Source: Polynucleobacter sp. JS-JIR-5-A7 (lineage in GTDB: Bacteria > Pseudomonadota > Gammaproteobacteria > Burkholderiales > Burkholderiaceae). From it: DNA of 64,000 bases. Under the pieces are notes generated by a model, which saw only the letters and a program-made list of their open reading frames with translations, had not been told where the DNA came from and made no database searches. The position numbers were made by a program, and so were the translations under genes. Location: NCBI RefSeq assembly GCF_018687935.1, contig NZ_CP061308.1, positions 1,916,048 to 1,980,047 on the forward strand. Direction: 5' to 3'. This document shows, one piece after another, positions 8,840 to 16,902 of this stretch. Position 1 is the stretch's first letter; each line of letters opens with the position of its first letter.

Positions 8840-9598
8840 ATGCCACAAAAAAATAAAGTAGCACTCGTCACTGGAGCAGGAGTAGGCATTGGAAGGGCAG
8901 CAGCTAAAGCGCTTCTTAAAGGAGGCTATCAGGTCGTTCTCACTGGGCGCAATCTAGAGAAACTAGAAAAGGCAATTATCGATATTGGCGGAACAAACGA
9001 AAACTGCCTTGCGATCACTTGCGATGTTGGACAGCCTGACCAAGTCAAGAAATTATTCGCCGCTCTAAAAAAACGCTTTGGACGCATTGACGTGCTTTTT
9101 AATAATGCAGGTATTGGCGCCCCAGCAATTCCGATGGAAGACTTGACATATGAGCAGTGGATGAATGTGGTGAATTCAAATCTCTGCGGCGCATTCTTGT
9201 GTTCTCAAGAAGCAATTCGGATGATGAAAGCGCAATCGCCTCAAGGTGGCAGAATTATTAATAATGGCTCAATCTCCGCACATGCACCAAGACCAATGTC
9301 AGCGCCCTATACAGCCACTAAACATGCGATTAGCGGCTTAACAAAAACAATTTCGCTTGATGGCCGCCCATTTAATATTGCTTGCGGTCAAATTGATATT
9401 GGCAATGCAGCAACCGAAATGACTGAGCGTATGGCTGCCGGAATCATGCAGGCCGATCAATCAATTAAAGTTGAGCCGCGCATGGATGTTGACCATGTTG
9501 GAGAAGCTGTTCTACACATGGCCCAACTTCCACTAGAGAGCAATATTCTCTCAATGACAATCATGGCTACCAACATGCCTTTTGTTGGCAGAGGTTAA
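8840..9598 (+). CDS. Short-chain dehydrogenase/reductase (SDR)
   Basis: This 252-residue classical SDR has the nucleotide-binding TGAGVGIG motif near residues 12-19 and an NNAG motif near residue 88. The catalytic triad has a Ser near 144 and YTATK near 158-162. It reduces or oxidises a hydroxyl/keto group with NAD(P). The substrate is not evident. It starts 49 nt after the Lrp gene and ends 42 nt before the TctC-like gene, so the three may be one transcript. The ribosome site is weak (purine-rich AAGAAAG). Confidence 0.88.
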   Translation: MPQKNKVALVTGAGVGIGRAAAKALLKGGYQVVLTGRNLEKLEKAIIDIGGTNENCLAITCDVGQPDQVKKLFAALKKRFGRIDVLFNNAGIGAPAIPMEDLTYEQWMNVVNSNLCGAFLCSQEAIRMMKAQSPQGGRIINNGSISAHAPRPMSAPYTATKHAISGLTKTISLDGRPFNIACGQIDIGNAATEMTERMAAGIMQADQSIKVEPRMDVDHVGEAVLHMAQLPLESNILSMTIMATNMPFVGRG

Positions 9599-9640
9599 TT
9601 AAATTACCGTGGCTCAAATGATCATTAGCAGGGATAAGTC

Positions 9641-10624
9641 ATGAAAAACTCGCATCGTCGTAAGGTACTTTCCCTGGTAATTGCTGCCACACTCTTACCC
9701 AGTTTTCATGCTATCTCTGCCCCAGATAATGATTATCCAAATCGCTCGATAAAACTGGTTATCCCCTTCCCTGCGGGAGGTAGCACTGATGCAATGGCGC
9801 GTAATCTCGGCCCAGCCCTCGGAAAAGTACTCGGGCAATTGATTGTAATCGAGAATAAATCTGGCGCCTCCGGTACAGTTGGCGCAGATTTTGTTGCAAA
9901 AGCTGCACCTGATGGATACACGCTACTGATGGGAACCTTACATCTCACGATTGCTCAATCCGTTTTCCCAAAACTCAATTACCGTATTGATAAGGATTTG
10001 ATTCCGATTGGAACGGTAGGAATGATTCCCAATGTTGTAGTGGTAAATGCATCCATTCCAGCAAATAACATCAAAGAATTAGTTGCCCTAAGCAAAGTAA
10101 ATTCCGATAAATATGATTACGCTTCAGTTGGACCGGGGTCTGCACATCACCTTATTGGAGAGATGTTCAAAATTAAAACGGGCGCCAGCTTAACTCATAT
10201 ACCGTATCGCGGTAGTGCTCCTGCTGTAGTTGATTTGCTTGGCGGTCAAATATCGGTCATGTTTGATACGATTCCATCCGCCCTGCCTCATATCAAGGAT
10301 GGAAAAACAAAAGCATTGGCCGTGACAACTGCAAAACGTTCTAGCACCCTACCAAATGTGCCCACCTTAATTGAGTCTGGAATAGCAATCGACGTGGGCA
10401 CTTGGAATGGATTAATGGCGCCCGCAGGCACCGATCAAGCAATCACCGATAAACTCAATCGAGCAATTGTGACGGTGCTAAGTGACCCAGAGATGCGCAA
10501 ACAATTGCAAGCACTTGGCATTGAACCAATGCCAAGCACCCCAGCCGAACTGAAGGTACGCATCAGCAAAGAAATTGTTGACTACAGTAATTTGGCTAAA
10601 GAACTAAAGCTCAGCGTTGAATAG
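9641..10624 (+). CDS. TctC/Bug-family tripartite tricarboxylate transporter substrate-binding protein
   Basis: This 327-residue secreted binding protein has a cleavable signal peptide, with a basic N-terminus, a hydrophobic core and likely cleavage after AISA near residue 27. The mature part opens with the Bug signature YPNRSIKLVIPFPAGGSTD. Bug proteins bind carboxylates or amino acids in the periplasm. Most Burkholderiales have many copies with no adjacent TctAB membrane genes, and none are adjacent here. AGGGA precedes the ATG. It is the last gene of the probable Lrp-SDR-Bug unit and converges with the carbonic anhydrase gene. The ligand is unknown. Confidence 0.92.
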   Translation: MKNSHRRKVLSLVIAATLLPSFHAISAPDNDYPNRSIKLVIPFPAGGSTDAMARNLGPALGKVLGQLIVIENKSGASGTVGADFVAKAAPDGYTLLMGTLHLTIAQSVFPKLNYRIDKDLIPIGTVGMIPNVVVVNASIPANNIKELVALSKVNSDKYDYASVGPGSAHHLIGEMFKIKTGASLTHIPYRGSAPAVVDLLGGQISVMFDTIPSALPHIKDGKTKALAVTTAKRSSTLPNVPTLIESGIAIDVGTWNGLMAPAGTDQAITDKLNRAIVTVLSDPEMRKQLQALGIEPMPSTPAELKVRISKEIVDYSNLAKELKLSVE

Positions 10625-10632
10625 TTCAAAAC

Positions 10633-11157
10633 TTAATCAATTTTTTTGAGCGTCTTAATATAACGCTGTGCATTTTTTACATAGCGTCCAGCGATTTCGC
10701 CGATACTTGTAATTTGCTCTGGCGTGAGGACTTTCACTGCTTTAGCAGGAGAGCCAATAATCATCGAGCCATCTGGAAATTCTTTACCTTCAGTAACTAA
10801 GGCACCAGCACCAACCAAACAATGCTTACCAATCTTGGCGCCATTCAAAATTACTGCGCCAATTCCAATTAGGCTGCCATCACCAATACTGCAGCCATGG
10901 AGCATCACTTGGTGACCCACAGTCACATTCTTGCCAATCAAGAGAGGATAGCCAGGATCTGTATGAAGTACTGATGCATCTTGCACATTACTGCCTTCAC
11001 CAACTTGAATCAGATCGTTATCGCCGCGGATCACAACTTTGGGCCAAATATTAGCGCTTTGATGAAGCTCAACCCTACCAATCACTTCCGCGCTCTCAGC
11101 AACCCAAGCACCTTCCGCTAATTGAGGGGCATTTCCGTCTAGTTCATATATAGCCAT
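10633..11157 (-). CDS. Gamma-class carbonic anhydrase family protein
   Basis: This 174-residue left-handed beta-helix protein has hexapeptide repeats (LIGIGAV, IGKHCLV and similar). The zinc histidines are visible in an LHTDPG segment near residue 66 and in GHQVMLHG near 81-88. Family members (CamH, YrdA, PaaY) hydrate CO2 or act on thioesters; many are of uncertain activity. It has no operon partner. A perfect TATAAT (11163-11168) ends 5 nt before the ATG, and no Shine-Dalgarno is seen, so the transcript may be leaderless. Confidence 0.9.
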   Translation of the reverse strand: MAIYELDGNAPQLAEGAWVAESAEVIGRVELHQSANIWPKVVIRGDNDLIQVGEGSNVQDASVLHTDPGYPLLIGKNVTVGHQVMLHGCSIGDGSLIGIGAVILNGAKIGKHCLVGAGALVTEGKEFPDGSMIIGSPAKAVKVLTPEQITSIGEIAGRYVKNAQRYIKTLKKID

Positions 11158-11162
11158 GACTC

Positions 11163-11168
11163 ATTATA
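11163..11168 (-). promoter_or_regulatory. Candidate -10 box for the carbonic anhydrase gene (leaderless transcript)
   Basis: TATAAT on the minus strand ends 5 nt before the ATG at 11157, which would place transcription start on or next to the start codon. The -35 region 17 nt further upstream (TTATAT) is poor, so the call rests on the -10 and the missing ribosome site. Confidence 0.35.
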
Positions 11169-11222
11169 GGTATGAATCAGGCTATATATAAAAGACTAAA
11201 GCTATCACTTGCTGCAAAAGAA

Positions 11223-12425
11223 TTACCAGTTCGGCTCACGATCCGGAGTAGAAGAAATACGATGCACACTTAAGTCAGCCCCCTCAAATTCTTCCTCCTG
11301 TGACATCCGAATTCCAAGGACAGCTTTTAAGGTTCCATAAACTAAGATGCCACCGATCACAGCGATACCAACCCCTAAGACACTGCCAATCAGCTGACCC
11401 GTAAAAGTTACTCCGCCAATTCCACCCAATGCCTTGGCACCAAAGATGCCAGCAGCCAGACCACCCCACAAGCCACATAATCCATGCAAAGGCCAGACGC
11501 CGAGTACGTCATCAATCTTCCAGCGGTTTTGTACCAAGGTAAACATATAGACAAACAAGGCGCCTGCAACTAGGCCAACCACTAAAGCACCAACCGGATG
11601 CATTAAGTCGGATCCGGCACATACTGCTACCAAACCTGCAAGAGGTCCGTTATAGGTAAAGCCAGGATCGTTGCGTCCAACTACCCATGCAGCAAGGGTG
11701 CCGCCGACCATTGCCATCAAAGAGTTCATAGCAACTAAACCACTGATTTTGTCGATTGTTTGCGCACTCATCACATTAAAACCAAACCAACCTACCGCCA
11801 AAATCCAAGCACCCAATGCCAAGAAAGGAATACTAGATGGTGGATGTGCGGAGATTTGACCCTCTTTGGTATAGCGACCACGTCGCGCGCCCAAGAGAAC
11901 TACTGCCGGCAAAGCGATCCAACCACCAACTGCGTGGACTACAACAGAGCCAGCAAAGTCGTGGAACTCCTCACCGGTCAAGCCTTTGATCCAAGCCTGA
12001 ATACCGTAGTGCTGATTCCAAGCAATACCCTCAAAGAAGGGATACACAAAACCCACCAATACAAATGTTGCGATTAGCTGTGGATTAAATTTAGCGCGCT
12101 CAGCAATACCGCCTGAAATAATTGCTGGAATTGCAGCAGCAAAAGTTAATAAGAAGAAAAACTTTACCAACTCATAACCATTTTTCTCAGCTAGTAATTC
12201 AGCGCCGGAGAAAAAGCTCACACCGTATGCAATGCTGTAGCCAATAAAAAAGTAAGCGATGGTCGAAACAGCAAAGTCGACCAAAATTTTTACTAAAGCG
12301 TTCACTTGATTCTTCTTACGAACCGTTCCGAGTTCTAAGAAGGCAAAGCCAGCATGCATGGCAAGAACCATGATCGCGCCGAGCAAAATAAACAAAGCAT
12401 CAGTACCTGATTTCAAAATTTCCAT
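11223..12425 (-). CDS. amtB: Ammonium transporter AmtB
   Basis: This inner-membrane ammonium channel has about eleven hydrophobic segments. The twin pore histidines are visible in SVVVHAVGG and WPLHGLCG. The C-terminal cytoplasmic tail (EEEFEGADLS and on) is the region that GlnK binds in relatives. I chose the ATG at 12425, after AGAAGGGG, over an in-frame ATG at 12467, because the first TM helix starts directly after it and the extra 14 residues are not family-like. No glnK gene is adjacent, unlike many glnK-amtB pairs. A TGCAC-N7-GTGCA dyad 65-81 bp upstream suggests NtrC control in nitrogen limitation. Confidence 0.93.
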   Translation of the reverse strand: MEILKSGTDALFILLGAIMVLAMHAGFAFLELGTVRKKNQVNALVKILVDFAVSTIAYFFIGYSIAYGVSFFSGAELLAEKNGYELVKFFFLLTFAAAIPAIISGGIAERAKFNPQLIATFVLVGFVYPFFEGIAWNQHYGIQAWIKGLTGEEFHDFAGSVVVHAVGGWIALPAVVLLGARRGRYTKEGQISAHPPSSIPFLALGAWILAVGWFGFNVMSAQTIDKISGLVAMNSLMAMVGGTLAAWVVGRNDPGFTYNGPLAGLVAVCAGSDLMHPVGALVVGLVAGALFVYMFTLVQNRWKIDDVLGVWPLHGLCGLWGGLAAGIFGAKALGGIGGVTFTGQLIGSVLGVGIAVIGGILVYGTLKAVLGIRMSQEEEFEGADLSVHRISSTPDREPNW

Positions 12426-12489
12426 GTGATTTTCCCCTTCTATTTTTTGCATCATTATGGGGAACAAAAAAATCTAAATAGGTGCAAAT

Positions 12490-12506
12490 TGCACTTATTT
12501 AGTGCA
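12490..12506. promoter_or_regulatory. Candidate NtrC-binding site upstream of amtB
   Basis: TGCAC-N7-GTGCA is an exact 17-bp match to the dyad core of the NtrC consensus. It overlaps a second palindrome, GTGCAAATTGCAC at 12482-12494, giving three half-sites in 25 bp. It lies between amtB (minus) and the Rap1a-like gene (plus). I did not find a convincing sigma-54 -24/-12 element on the amtB side. Confidence 0.55.
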
Positions 12507-12562
12507 TAAATTAGGTATATTTATGGTTTATGATGGTTTTACATACACTCAAGGGAGAACCC

Positions 12563-12931
12563 ATGAAGAAAGTCCTCGTTTTTTTAGCTGCTTTTGCGGC
12601 ATTTTCTGGCCTAGTACAAGCTCAATCTAACGCCAACGTAAAGTTACTGAGTACCCAAGAACTTATAAACGTTTGCAAATTACCTGCTAGCCCAGAATCC
12701 CGTAGCTTCTGTATTGGCTACTCCACCGCAATTTATGACACTTACCTGGCTACACGTCATCCACAACGCGCACAACCTTTTATTTGCTTGAAGCAACCTG
12801 CTCCATCACGCGATGAAGTGATTGCTGATTTCGTCAAATTTGGACAAGAGCATCAACAAACTGCTGATAAACCAGCAGCAGGCGTGTTCTTGGGCTTTTT
12901 AGCTGCACGCTTTCCATGCGCCAAAAAATAA
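12563..12931 (+). CDS. Rap1a/Tai-family secreted protein
   Basis: The start at 12563 follows AAGGGAGAA and gives 122 residues with a signal peptide (MKK, hydrophobic core, likely cleavage after VQAQ near residue 21). The mature part has the Rap1a/Tai pattern: four cysteines (in INVCKL, SFCIGY, FICLK and RFPCAKK) that could form two disulfides, and a helical core. Named members (Rap1a, Tai4) are periplasmic immunity proteins against type VI secretion amidases. No amidase or secretion gene is near, so that role is not supported here. Many such singletons exist in Burkholderiales with no known function. Confidence 0.7.
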   Translation: MKKVLVFLAAFAAFSGLVQAQSNANVKLLSTQELINVCKLPASPESRSFCIGYSTAIYDTYLATRHPQRAQPFICLKQPAPSRDEVIADFVKFGQEHQQTADKPAAGVFLGFLAARFPCAKK

Positions 12932-12976
12932 TCCGAGCACTCTTCAATTAAAAATTAATTTAAAGGATCTGTTGAT

Positions 12977-13264
12977 ATGAAAAAAATTATCGCGATTACT
13001 GTAGCAACTCTCGTAATTGCCGGTTGTTCAAATATGAGCAACACTGAACAACGCACCCTATCCGGCGCAAGTATTGGTGCAGCTGCTGGTGCAGTTGGCA
13101 CCGCTATTTTCCACGGCAATCCGATCTGGGGTGCAGTTGGTGGTGCAGCTGTTGGCGCTGCATCTGGTTATGTTTATGACGCTTATAAGAAAGAACAAGC
13201 ATCTGAATATAACTCTGGATACAATGCTGGTAAAAATAATAAGCCGGCTAATGCGCCTAACTAA
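12977..13264 (+). CDS. Small glycine-zipper lipoprotein
   Basis: This 95-residue precursor has a lipoprotein signal peptide ending in the lipobox VIAGC (Cys17). A Gly/Ala-rich stretch (about residues 35-70) has repeated GAAAGAVG and GAVGGAAVGAASG spacing, typical of glycine-zipper outer-membrane lipoproteins of the YMGG/OsmB type. The C-terminus is hydrophilic. These proteins are envelope-associated and often stress-induced; the exact role is unknown. AAGGA lies 9-10 nt before the ATG. The gene follows the Rap1a-like gene by 45 nt and ends before a terminator. Confidence 0.8.
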   Translation: MKKIIAITVATLVIAGCSNMSNTEQRTLSGASIGAAAGAVGTAIFHGNPIWGAVGGAAVGAASGYVYDAYKKEQASEYNSGYNAGKNNKPANAPN

Positions 13265-13309
13265 CTTCGTTATCTAGCTATCGCCTTAGCAACTTCAAGG
13301 CACACACTG

Positions 13310-13344
13310 CCCAGCTTGTATTAATTTACCAGCTGGGTTTTTAT
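13310..13344 (+). terminator. Rho-independent terminator after the lipoprotein gene
   Basis: CCCAGCT and AGCTGGG form a 7-bp stem with a 14-nt loop, followed by TTTTTAT on the plus strand. The structure overlaps the 3' end of the convergent OsmC gene. Confidence 0.5.
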
Positions 13345-13710
13345 TTGGATATCGCCAGCCAAGGCCTTATGAATTGGGCATTTATTAGCGATCTCTATTA
13401 ATCGTTCTTTTTCTTCTGCGCTCAGATTGCCTTGCAACTGGATGTCGCGAATCAATATTTCAACATCATCTACTCGCTCAATATCGACTGTCACAATCGC
13501 ATTCTCTAAATTCATCGACTTTCGCGTTGAATACATTTTGAGTGTCATGCTCGTGCAGGCAGCCAAAGCGGCACCTAAATACTCATGGGGGGTAGGGCCA
13601 GTTTCATTGCCACCATGAGTCACGTAAGCATCAGATAAAAAATGCAAGTCGCCGGTAGTCAATTTTTGTTGCAACGGGCCATCGCCAAACTGGGATACTA
13701 CTTTTCTCAT
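13321..13710 (-). CDS. OsmC family protein (organic hydroperoxide/redox type)
   Basis: The OsmC fold is indicated by two cysteines in family positions: ALAACTSMTL in the first half and NKCPIHKAL near the C-terminus. In Ohr/OsmC proteins this pair reduces organic hydroperoxides. I chose the ATG at 13710 (129 residues) because GGAGA lies 5 nt upstream. The open frame runs on to 13815 but overlaps the rhodanese gene and looks non-family. It is 47 nt downstream of the rhodanese gene, suggesting a two-gene sulfur/redox unit. The substrate is unproven. Confidence 0.87.
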   Translation of the reverse strand: MRKVVSQFGDGPLQQKLTTGDLHFLSDAYVTHGGNETGPTPHEYLGAALAACTSMTLKMYSTRKSMNLENAIVTVDIERVDDVEILIRDIQLQGNLSAEEKERLIEIANKCPIHKALAGDIQIKTQLVN

Positions 13711-13757
13711 CATCTCTCCAAATTGATTAACTGAATATTGATTTTTTAAAAAATGAT

Positions 13758-14171
13758 TTAACTTGTATGGGGTTTGCTGATCTTCTCGACAGTAGGTAAC
13801 CCAGCTTTCTTCCAAGAACTAAATCCGCCCTCCAGATGGCACACATTGGGTACGCCCATTTTTTGCAAAGTCTCGGTCGCTAAGGCTGAGCGCCAGGCAG
13901 AAGCACAATATAAAACCAGTCGTTTGCCTTCGCCAAAAATAGGCTTGTAATAAGGGCTATCGGGGTCAACCCAAAATTCCAACATTCCCCGTGGAGCATG
14001 CAAAGCATTGGGAATCATGCCCTCTCGCTCGAGCTCTCTTACATCACGAATATCCACAAATACCGTATCGGAATCCGACAATAATTCTTGCGCCTGATCC
14101 AAAGGAACTGTTTCAATTTGCGCCATAGCGCTATTAATCAGAGCCTGATATCCAATCTTTAATTTCACCAA
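13758..14171 (-). CDS. Rhodanese-like sulfurtransferase domain protein
   Basis: This single rhodanese domain of 137 residues has a VFVDIRDVREL segment and the active-site loop LYCASAWRSA, where the Cys would carry a persulfide. It probably transfers sulfur in the cytoplasm. The start is a GTG at 14171 with TAGGAGA 5 nt upstream. The internal ATG at 14126 has no ribosome site. It is co-oriented with the OsmC gene and divergent from the antiporter gene, with only 55 bp between starts. Confidence 0.88.
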   Translation of the reverse strand: MVKLKIGYQALINSAMAQIETVPLDQAQELLSDSDTVFVDIRDVRELEREGMIPNALHAPRGMLEFWVDPDSPYYKPIFGEGKRLVLYCASAWRSALATETLQKMGVPNVCHLEGGFSSWKKAGLPTVEKISKPHTS

Positions 14172-14226
14172 AATCTCCTAAAGTGCCAATGTTTTGTATT
14201 GCTTGGTCACCTGCTAACATTCTCCT

Positions 14227-15489
14227 ATGAACTTTACTCTCACAGAACTTGGTGCAAGTATTATTTTTGCAATCGCAGTCTTGCACACCTTTTGTACTAG
14301 TTATTTTGAATCTCTCGCTAAAACCATCCCGAAACATGCTGGTCTTTGGCATCTCCTGGGCGAGGTAGAAATTGTCTTCGGCTTTTGGGCTGCCGTTCTC
14401 ATTATCTACATATCTTTTATCGATCATTTAGGCGCTGCAAAAACCTATTTAGATCAACGTAACTTTACAGAGCCGTTGTTTGTCTTTGCCATCATGATTG
14501 TGGCTGGCAGTAAACCCATTTTGTATTTTTCGACACAACTCTTGCATACCATTGCCAAAGGTATGCAAGTCTTACTACGCACTCGTAGCGCTCCAACCCT
14601 TTATTTTCTGACTCTAGGGATCACGCCGCTCTTGGGCTCTCTCATTACTGAGCCGGCAGCGATGACCTTGGCAGCTTTTTTGCTGCGCGATTTGGTATAC
14701 CGCCACCAGTGCTCGAAGGCCTTGCTGTTTGGGACCCTAGGGGTACTGTTTGTGAACATTTCGATTGGTGGAACACTGACTAACTTTGCTGCGCCACCAG
14801 TACTCATGGTTGCCTCAACCTGGGGTTGGAGTTCTGCATTCATGTTCACGCATTTTGGTTTTGAATCTTGTGTTGCGATTTTTATCAACGCTCTTGGCGC
14901 AACACTCTTATTTCAGAAACAACTAATTGAACCAAACGAGTCTCATAAACCTATCAAGATTCCAGTTGTCGTCATTACGATGCACCTACTCTTTTTACTA
15001 GGCGTAGTCGTATTTGCACACGATCCTATTATTTTTATGTGGCTCTTATTATTTTTTATTGGCTTCACTACAGCCTATCCAAAACATCAAAGCCCACTCA
15101 TTATCAAAGAAGCGCTCCTAGTTGGATTTTTCTTGGCGGGATTGGTTGTCTTAGGGGCTCTTCAAGGATGGTGGTTACAACCCATTCTGGAAATGATGAG
15201 CCCTACAGCAGTGTTTTATGGAAGCCTAGCCTTAACTGCGATTACCGATAACGCGGCATTAACTTACTTAGGTTCACTAGTGACAGGTACCTCACTCGAA
15301 TTCAAATTAGCCTTAGTAGGGGGTGCTGTTGCTGGCGGCGGTCTCACAGTCATTGCCAATGCCCCAAATCCAGCGGGTATTGCGATATTGCGCAGTTACT
15401 TTCCGGGGGGCGCCGTTTCAGCACTTTATTTACTGCTTGCTGCGTTACCACCCACATTAGTCGCTATTGCAGCATTTCGCCTCTTATAG
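14227..15489 (+). CDS. Putative Na+/H+ antiporter, multi-spanning membrane protein
   Basis: This 420-residue protein is mostly hydrophobic, with about eleven membrane segments. Polar residues in TM positions (EPAAMT near residue 142, TDNAALTYLG near 339) resemble ion-transport cores of the IT/ArsB-NhaD superfamily. It matches my memory of the conserved 'putative Na+/H+ antiporter' family of beta- and gammaproteobacteria. The transported ion has not been shown. No Shine-Dalgarno is seen before the ATG. A TAACAT hexamer 8 nt upstream could be a -10 for a near-leaderless message. Confidence 0.75.
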   Translation: MNFTLTELGASIIFAIAVLHTFCTSYFESLAKTIPKHAGLWHLLGEVEIVFGFWAAVLIIYISFIDHLGAAKTYLDQRNFTEPLFVFAIMIVAGSKPILYFSTQLLHTIAKGMQVLLRTRSAPTLYFLTLGITPLLGSLITEPAAMTLAAFLLRDLVYRHQCSKALLFGTLGVLFVNISIGGTLTNFAAPPVLMVASTWGWSSAFMFTHFGFESCVAIFINALGATLLFQKQLIEPNESHKPIKIPVVVITMHLLFLLGVVVFAHDPIIFMWLLLFFIGFTTAYPKHQSPLIIKEALLVGFFLAGLVVLGALQGWWLQPILEMMSPTAVFYGSLALTAITDNAALTYLGSLVTGTSLEFKLALVGGAVAGGGLTVIANAPNPAGIAILRSYFPGGAVSALYLLLAALPPTLVAIAAFRLL

Positions 15490-15555
15490 GTAAAGCAAAG
15501 CACTTCCACAGTAAAATCTGAGCTTCGCCCCCAGTTATAAACCTGAGAACGGCAT

Positions 15556-16902
15556 ATGAAAAAGCTCTATATCAAAACCTTTGGCTGTCAAATGAACGAG
15601 TACGACTCGGGCAAGATGGCAGACCTCCTGCATGCTGATGAAGGCATGGTCATGACAGACTCTCCTGAAGATGCAGATGTCGTGCTCTTAAATACCTGTT
15701 CGATTCGAGAAAAAGCGGAAGACAAAGTCTTTTCTGATCTCGGTCGCTTACGCGAGCTTAAAAAAACAAAGCCTGAATTGCTCATCGGAGTTGGCGGTTG
15801 CGTAGCTAGCCAAGAAGGTCAACAAATTGTGAGTCGCGCACCCTATGTTGATGTGGTGTTTGGTCCGCAAACTTTACATCGATTAACTGACCTGATTGCG
15901 CAACGTCGTAAAACCGGTATTTCTCAGGTGGATATTTCTTTTCCAGAGATAGAAAAGTTTGATCATCTCCCTGCCTCGCGTCAGACTCGGGGCTCTGCCT
16001 ACGTATCTATAATGGAAGGCTGCTCAAAGTATTGCAGCTATTGTGTCGTTCCCTATACCCGTGGAGAAGAAGTTTCTAGACCATTCGATGATGTACTTGC
16101 CGAAGTCGCTGGACTTGCGAGCAAGGGCGTTAAAGAGATTGTCTTGCTTGGCCAAAACGTCAATGCTTATCTTGGCAGAATGGGTCACACAGAAGAGATT
16201 GCTGACTTTGCCCTTTTAGTTGAATATATTGCAGAGATTCCTGGAGTTGAACGAATTCGCTTTACTACCAGCCACCCAAAAGAATTTACACAGCGCTTGA
16301 TTGATGTTTACGCCAAGGTGCCAAAGCTTGTAAGCCACTTACACCTACCAGTGCAACATGCTTCAGACACGATCTTATCCGCAATGAAGCGCGGCTATAC
16401 AGCCTTGGAATTCAAAAGCATTATTCGAAAAATGCGTGCTGTTCGCCCTGACCTCACTTTATCTAGCGATTTTATCGTGGGGTTTCCAGGGGAAACGGAT
16501 GCAGACTTTGAGAAGCTTTTAAAGATGGTTCGAGAACTCGAATTTGATAACAGCTTTTGCTTCATCTTTAGCCCAAGGCCTGGCACCCCGGCAGCGAACT
16601 TAACTGATGACACTCCTTATGAGGTCAAGCTCAAACGTTTACAAACACTGCTTGCTGTGATCGAAGGCCAAGCTCATCAGATTAGTCAAAAAATGTTGGG
16701 CAATACTGAAAAAGTATTAATCGAAGGATTGGCGAAGGACGGGGTCAATTTGCAAGGCCGCGCAGAAAATAATCGGGTAATTCACTTTACCGCCCCCAAG
16801 CAAGAGATAGGGTCTTTGATTGGTCAAATGGTGGATATTCAAATTACTGAAGTCCTCAACTACACTTTAAGAGGTGAACTGGTAGAAGCTCATGCAAACT
16901 AA
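15556..16902 (+). CDS. miaB: tRNA-2-methylthio-N6-dimethylallyladenosine synthase MiaB
   Basis: This radical-SAM methylthiotransferase adds the 2-methylthio group to i6A37 of tRNAs. At 448 residues it has the family length. The N-terminal UPF0004 domain has three cluster cysteines (FGCQMNEYDS, LNTCSIREKAE, VGGCVASQEG). The radical-SAM motif C-x3-C-x2-C is in EGCSKYCSYCVVPYTRG near residues 153-169, and a TRAM domain ends the protein. Its stop overlaps the ybeY start by 11 nt, giving the conserved miaB-ybeY-corC-lnt order (the usual phoH is missing between miaB and ybeY). Confidence 0.97.
   Translation: MKKLYIKTFGCQMNEYDSGKMADLLHADEGMVMTDSPEDADVVLLNTCSIREKAEDKVFSDLGRLRELKKTKPELLIGVGGCVASQEGQQIVSRAPYVDVVFGPQTLHRLTDLIAQRRKTGISQVDISFPEIEKFDHLPASRQTRGSAYVSIMEGCSKYCSYCVVPYTRGEEVSRPFDDVLAEVAGLASKGVKEIVLLGQNVNAYLGRMGHTEEIADFALLVEYIAEIPGVERIRFTTSHPKEFTQRLIDVYAKVPKLVSHLHLPVQHASDTILSAMKRGYTALEFKSIIRKMRAVRPDLTLSSDFIVGFPGETDADFEKLLKMVRELEFDNSFCFIFSPRPGTPAANLTDDTPYEVKLKRLQTLLAVIEGQAHQISQKMLGNTEKVLIEGLAKDGVNLQGRAENNRVIHFTAPKQEIGSLIGQMVDIQITEVLNYTLRGELVEAHAN

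Noticed and set aside
12426..12481. Sigma-54 promoter for amtB
   Set aside because: No GG-N10-GC with the usual flanks is found on the minus strand between the NtrC-type site and the ATG.
13711..13815. N-terminal extension of the OsmC protein into the rhodanese gene
   Set aside because: It overlaps the rhodanese coding region, is not OsmC-like, and an ATG with GGAGA lies at 13710.
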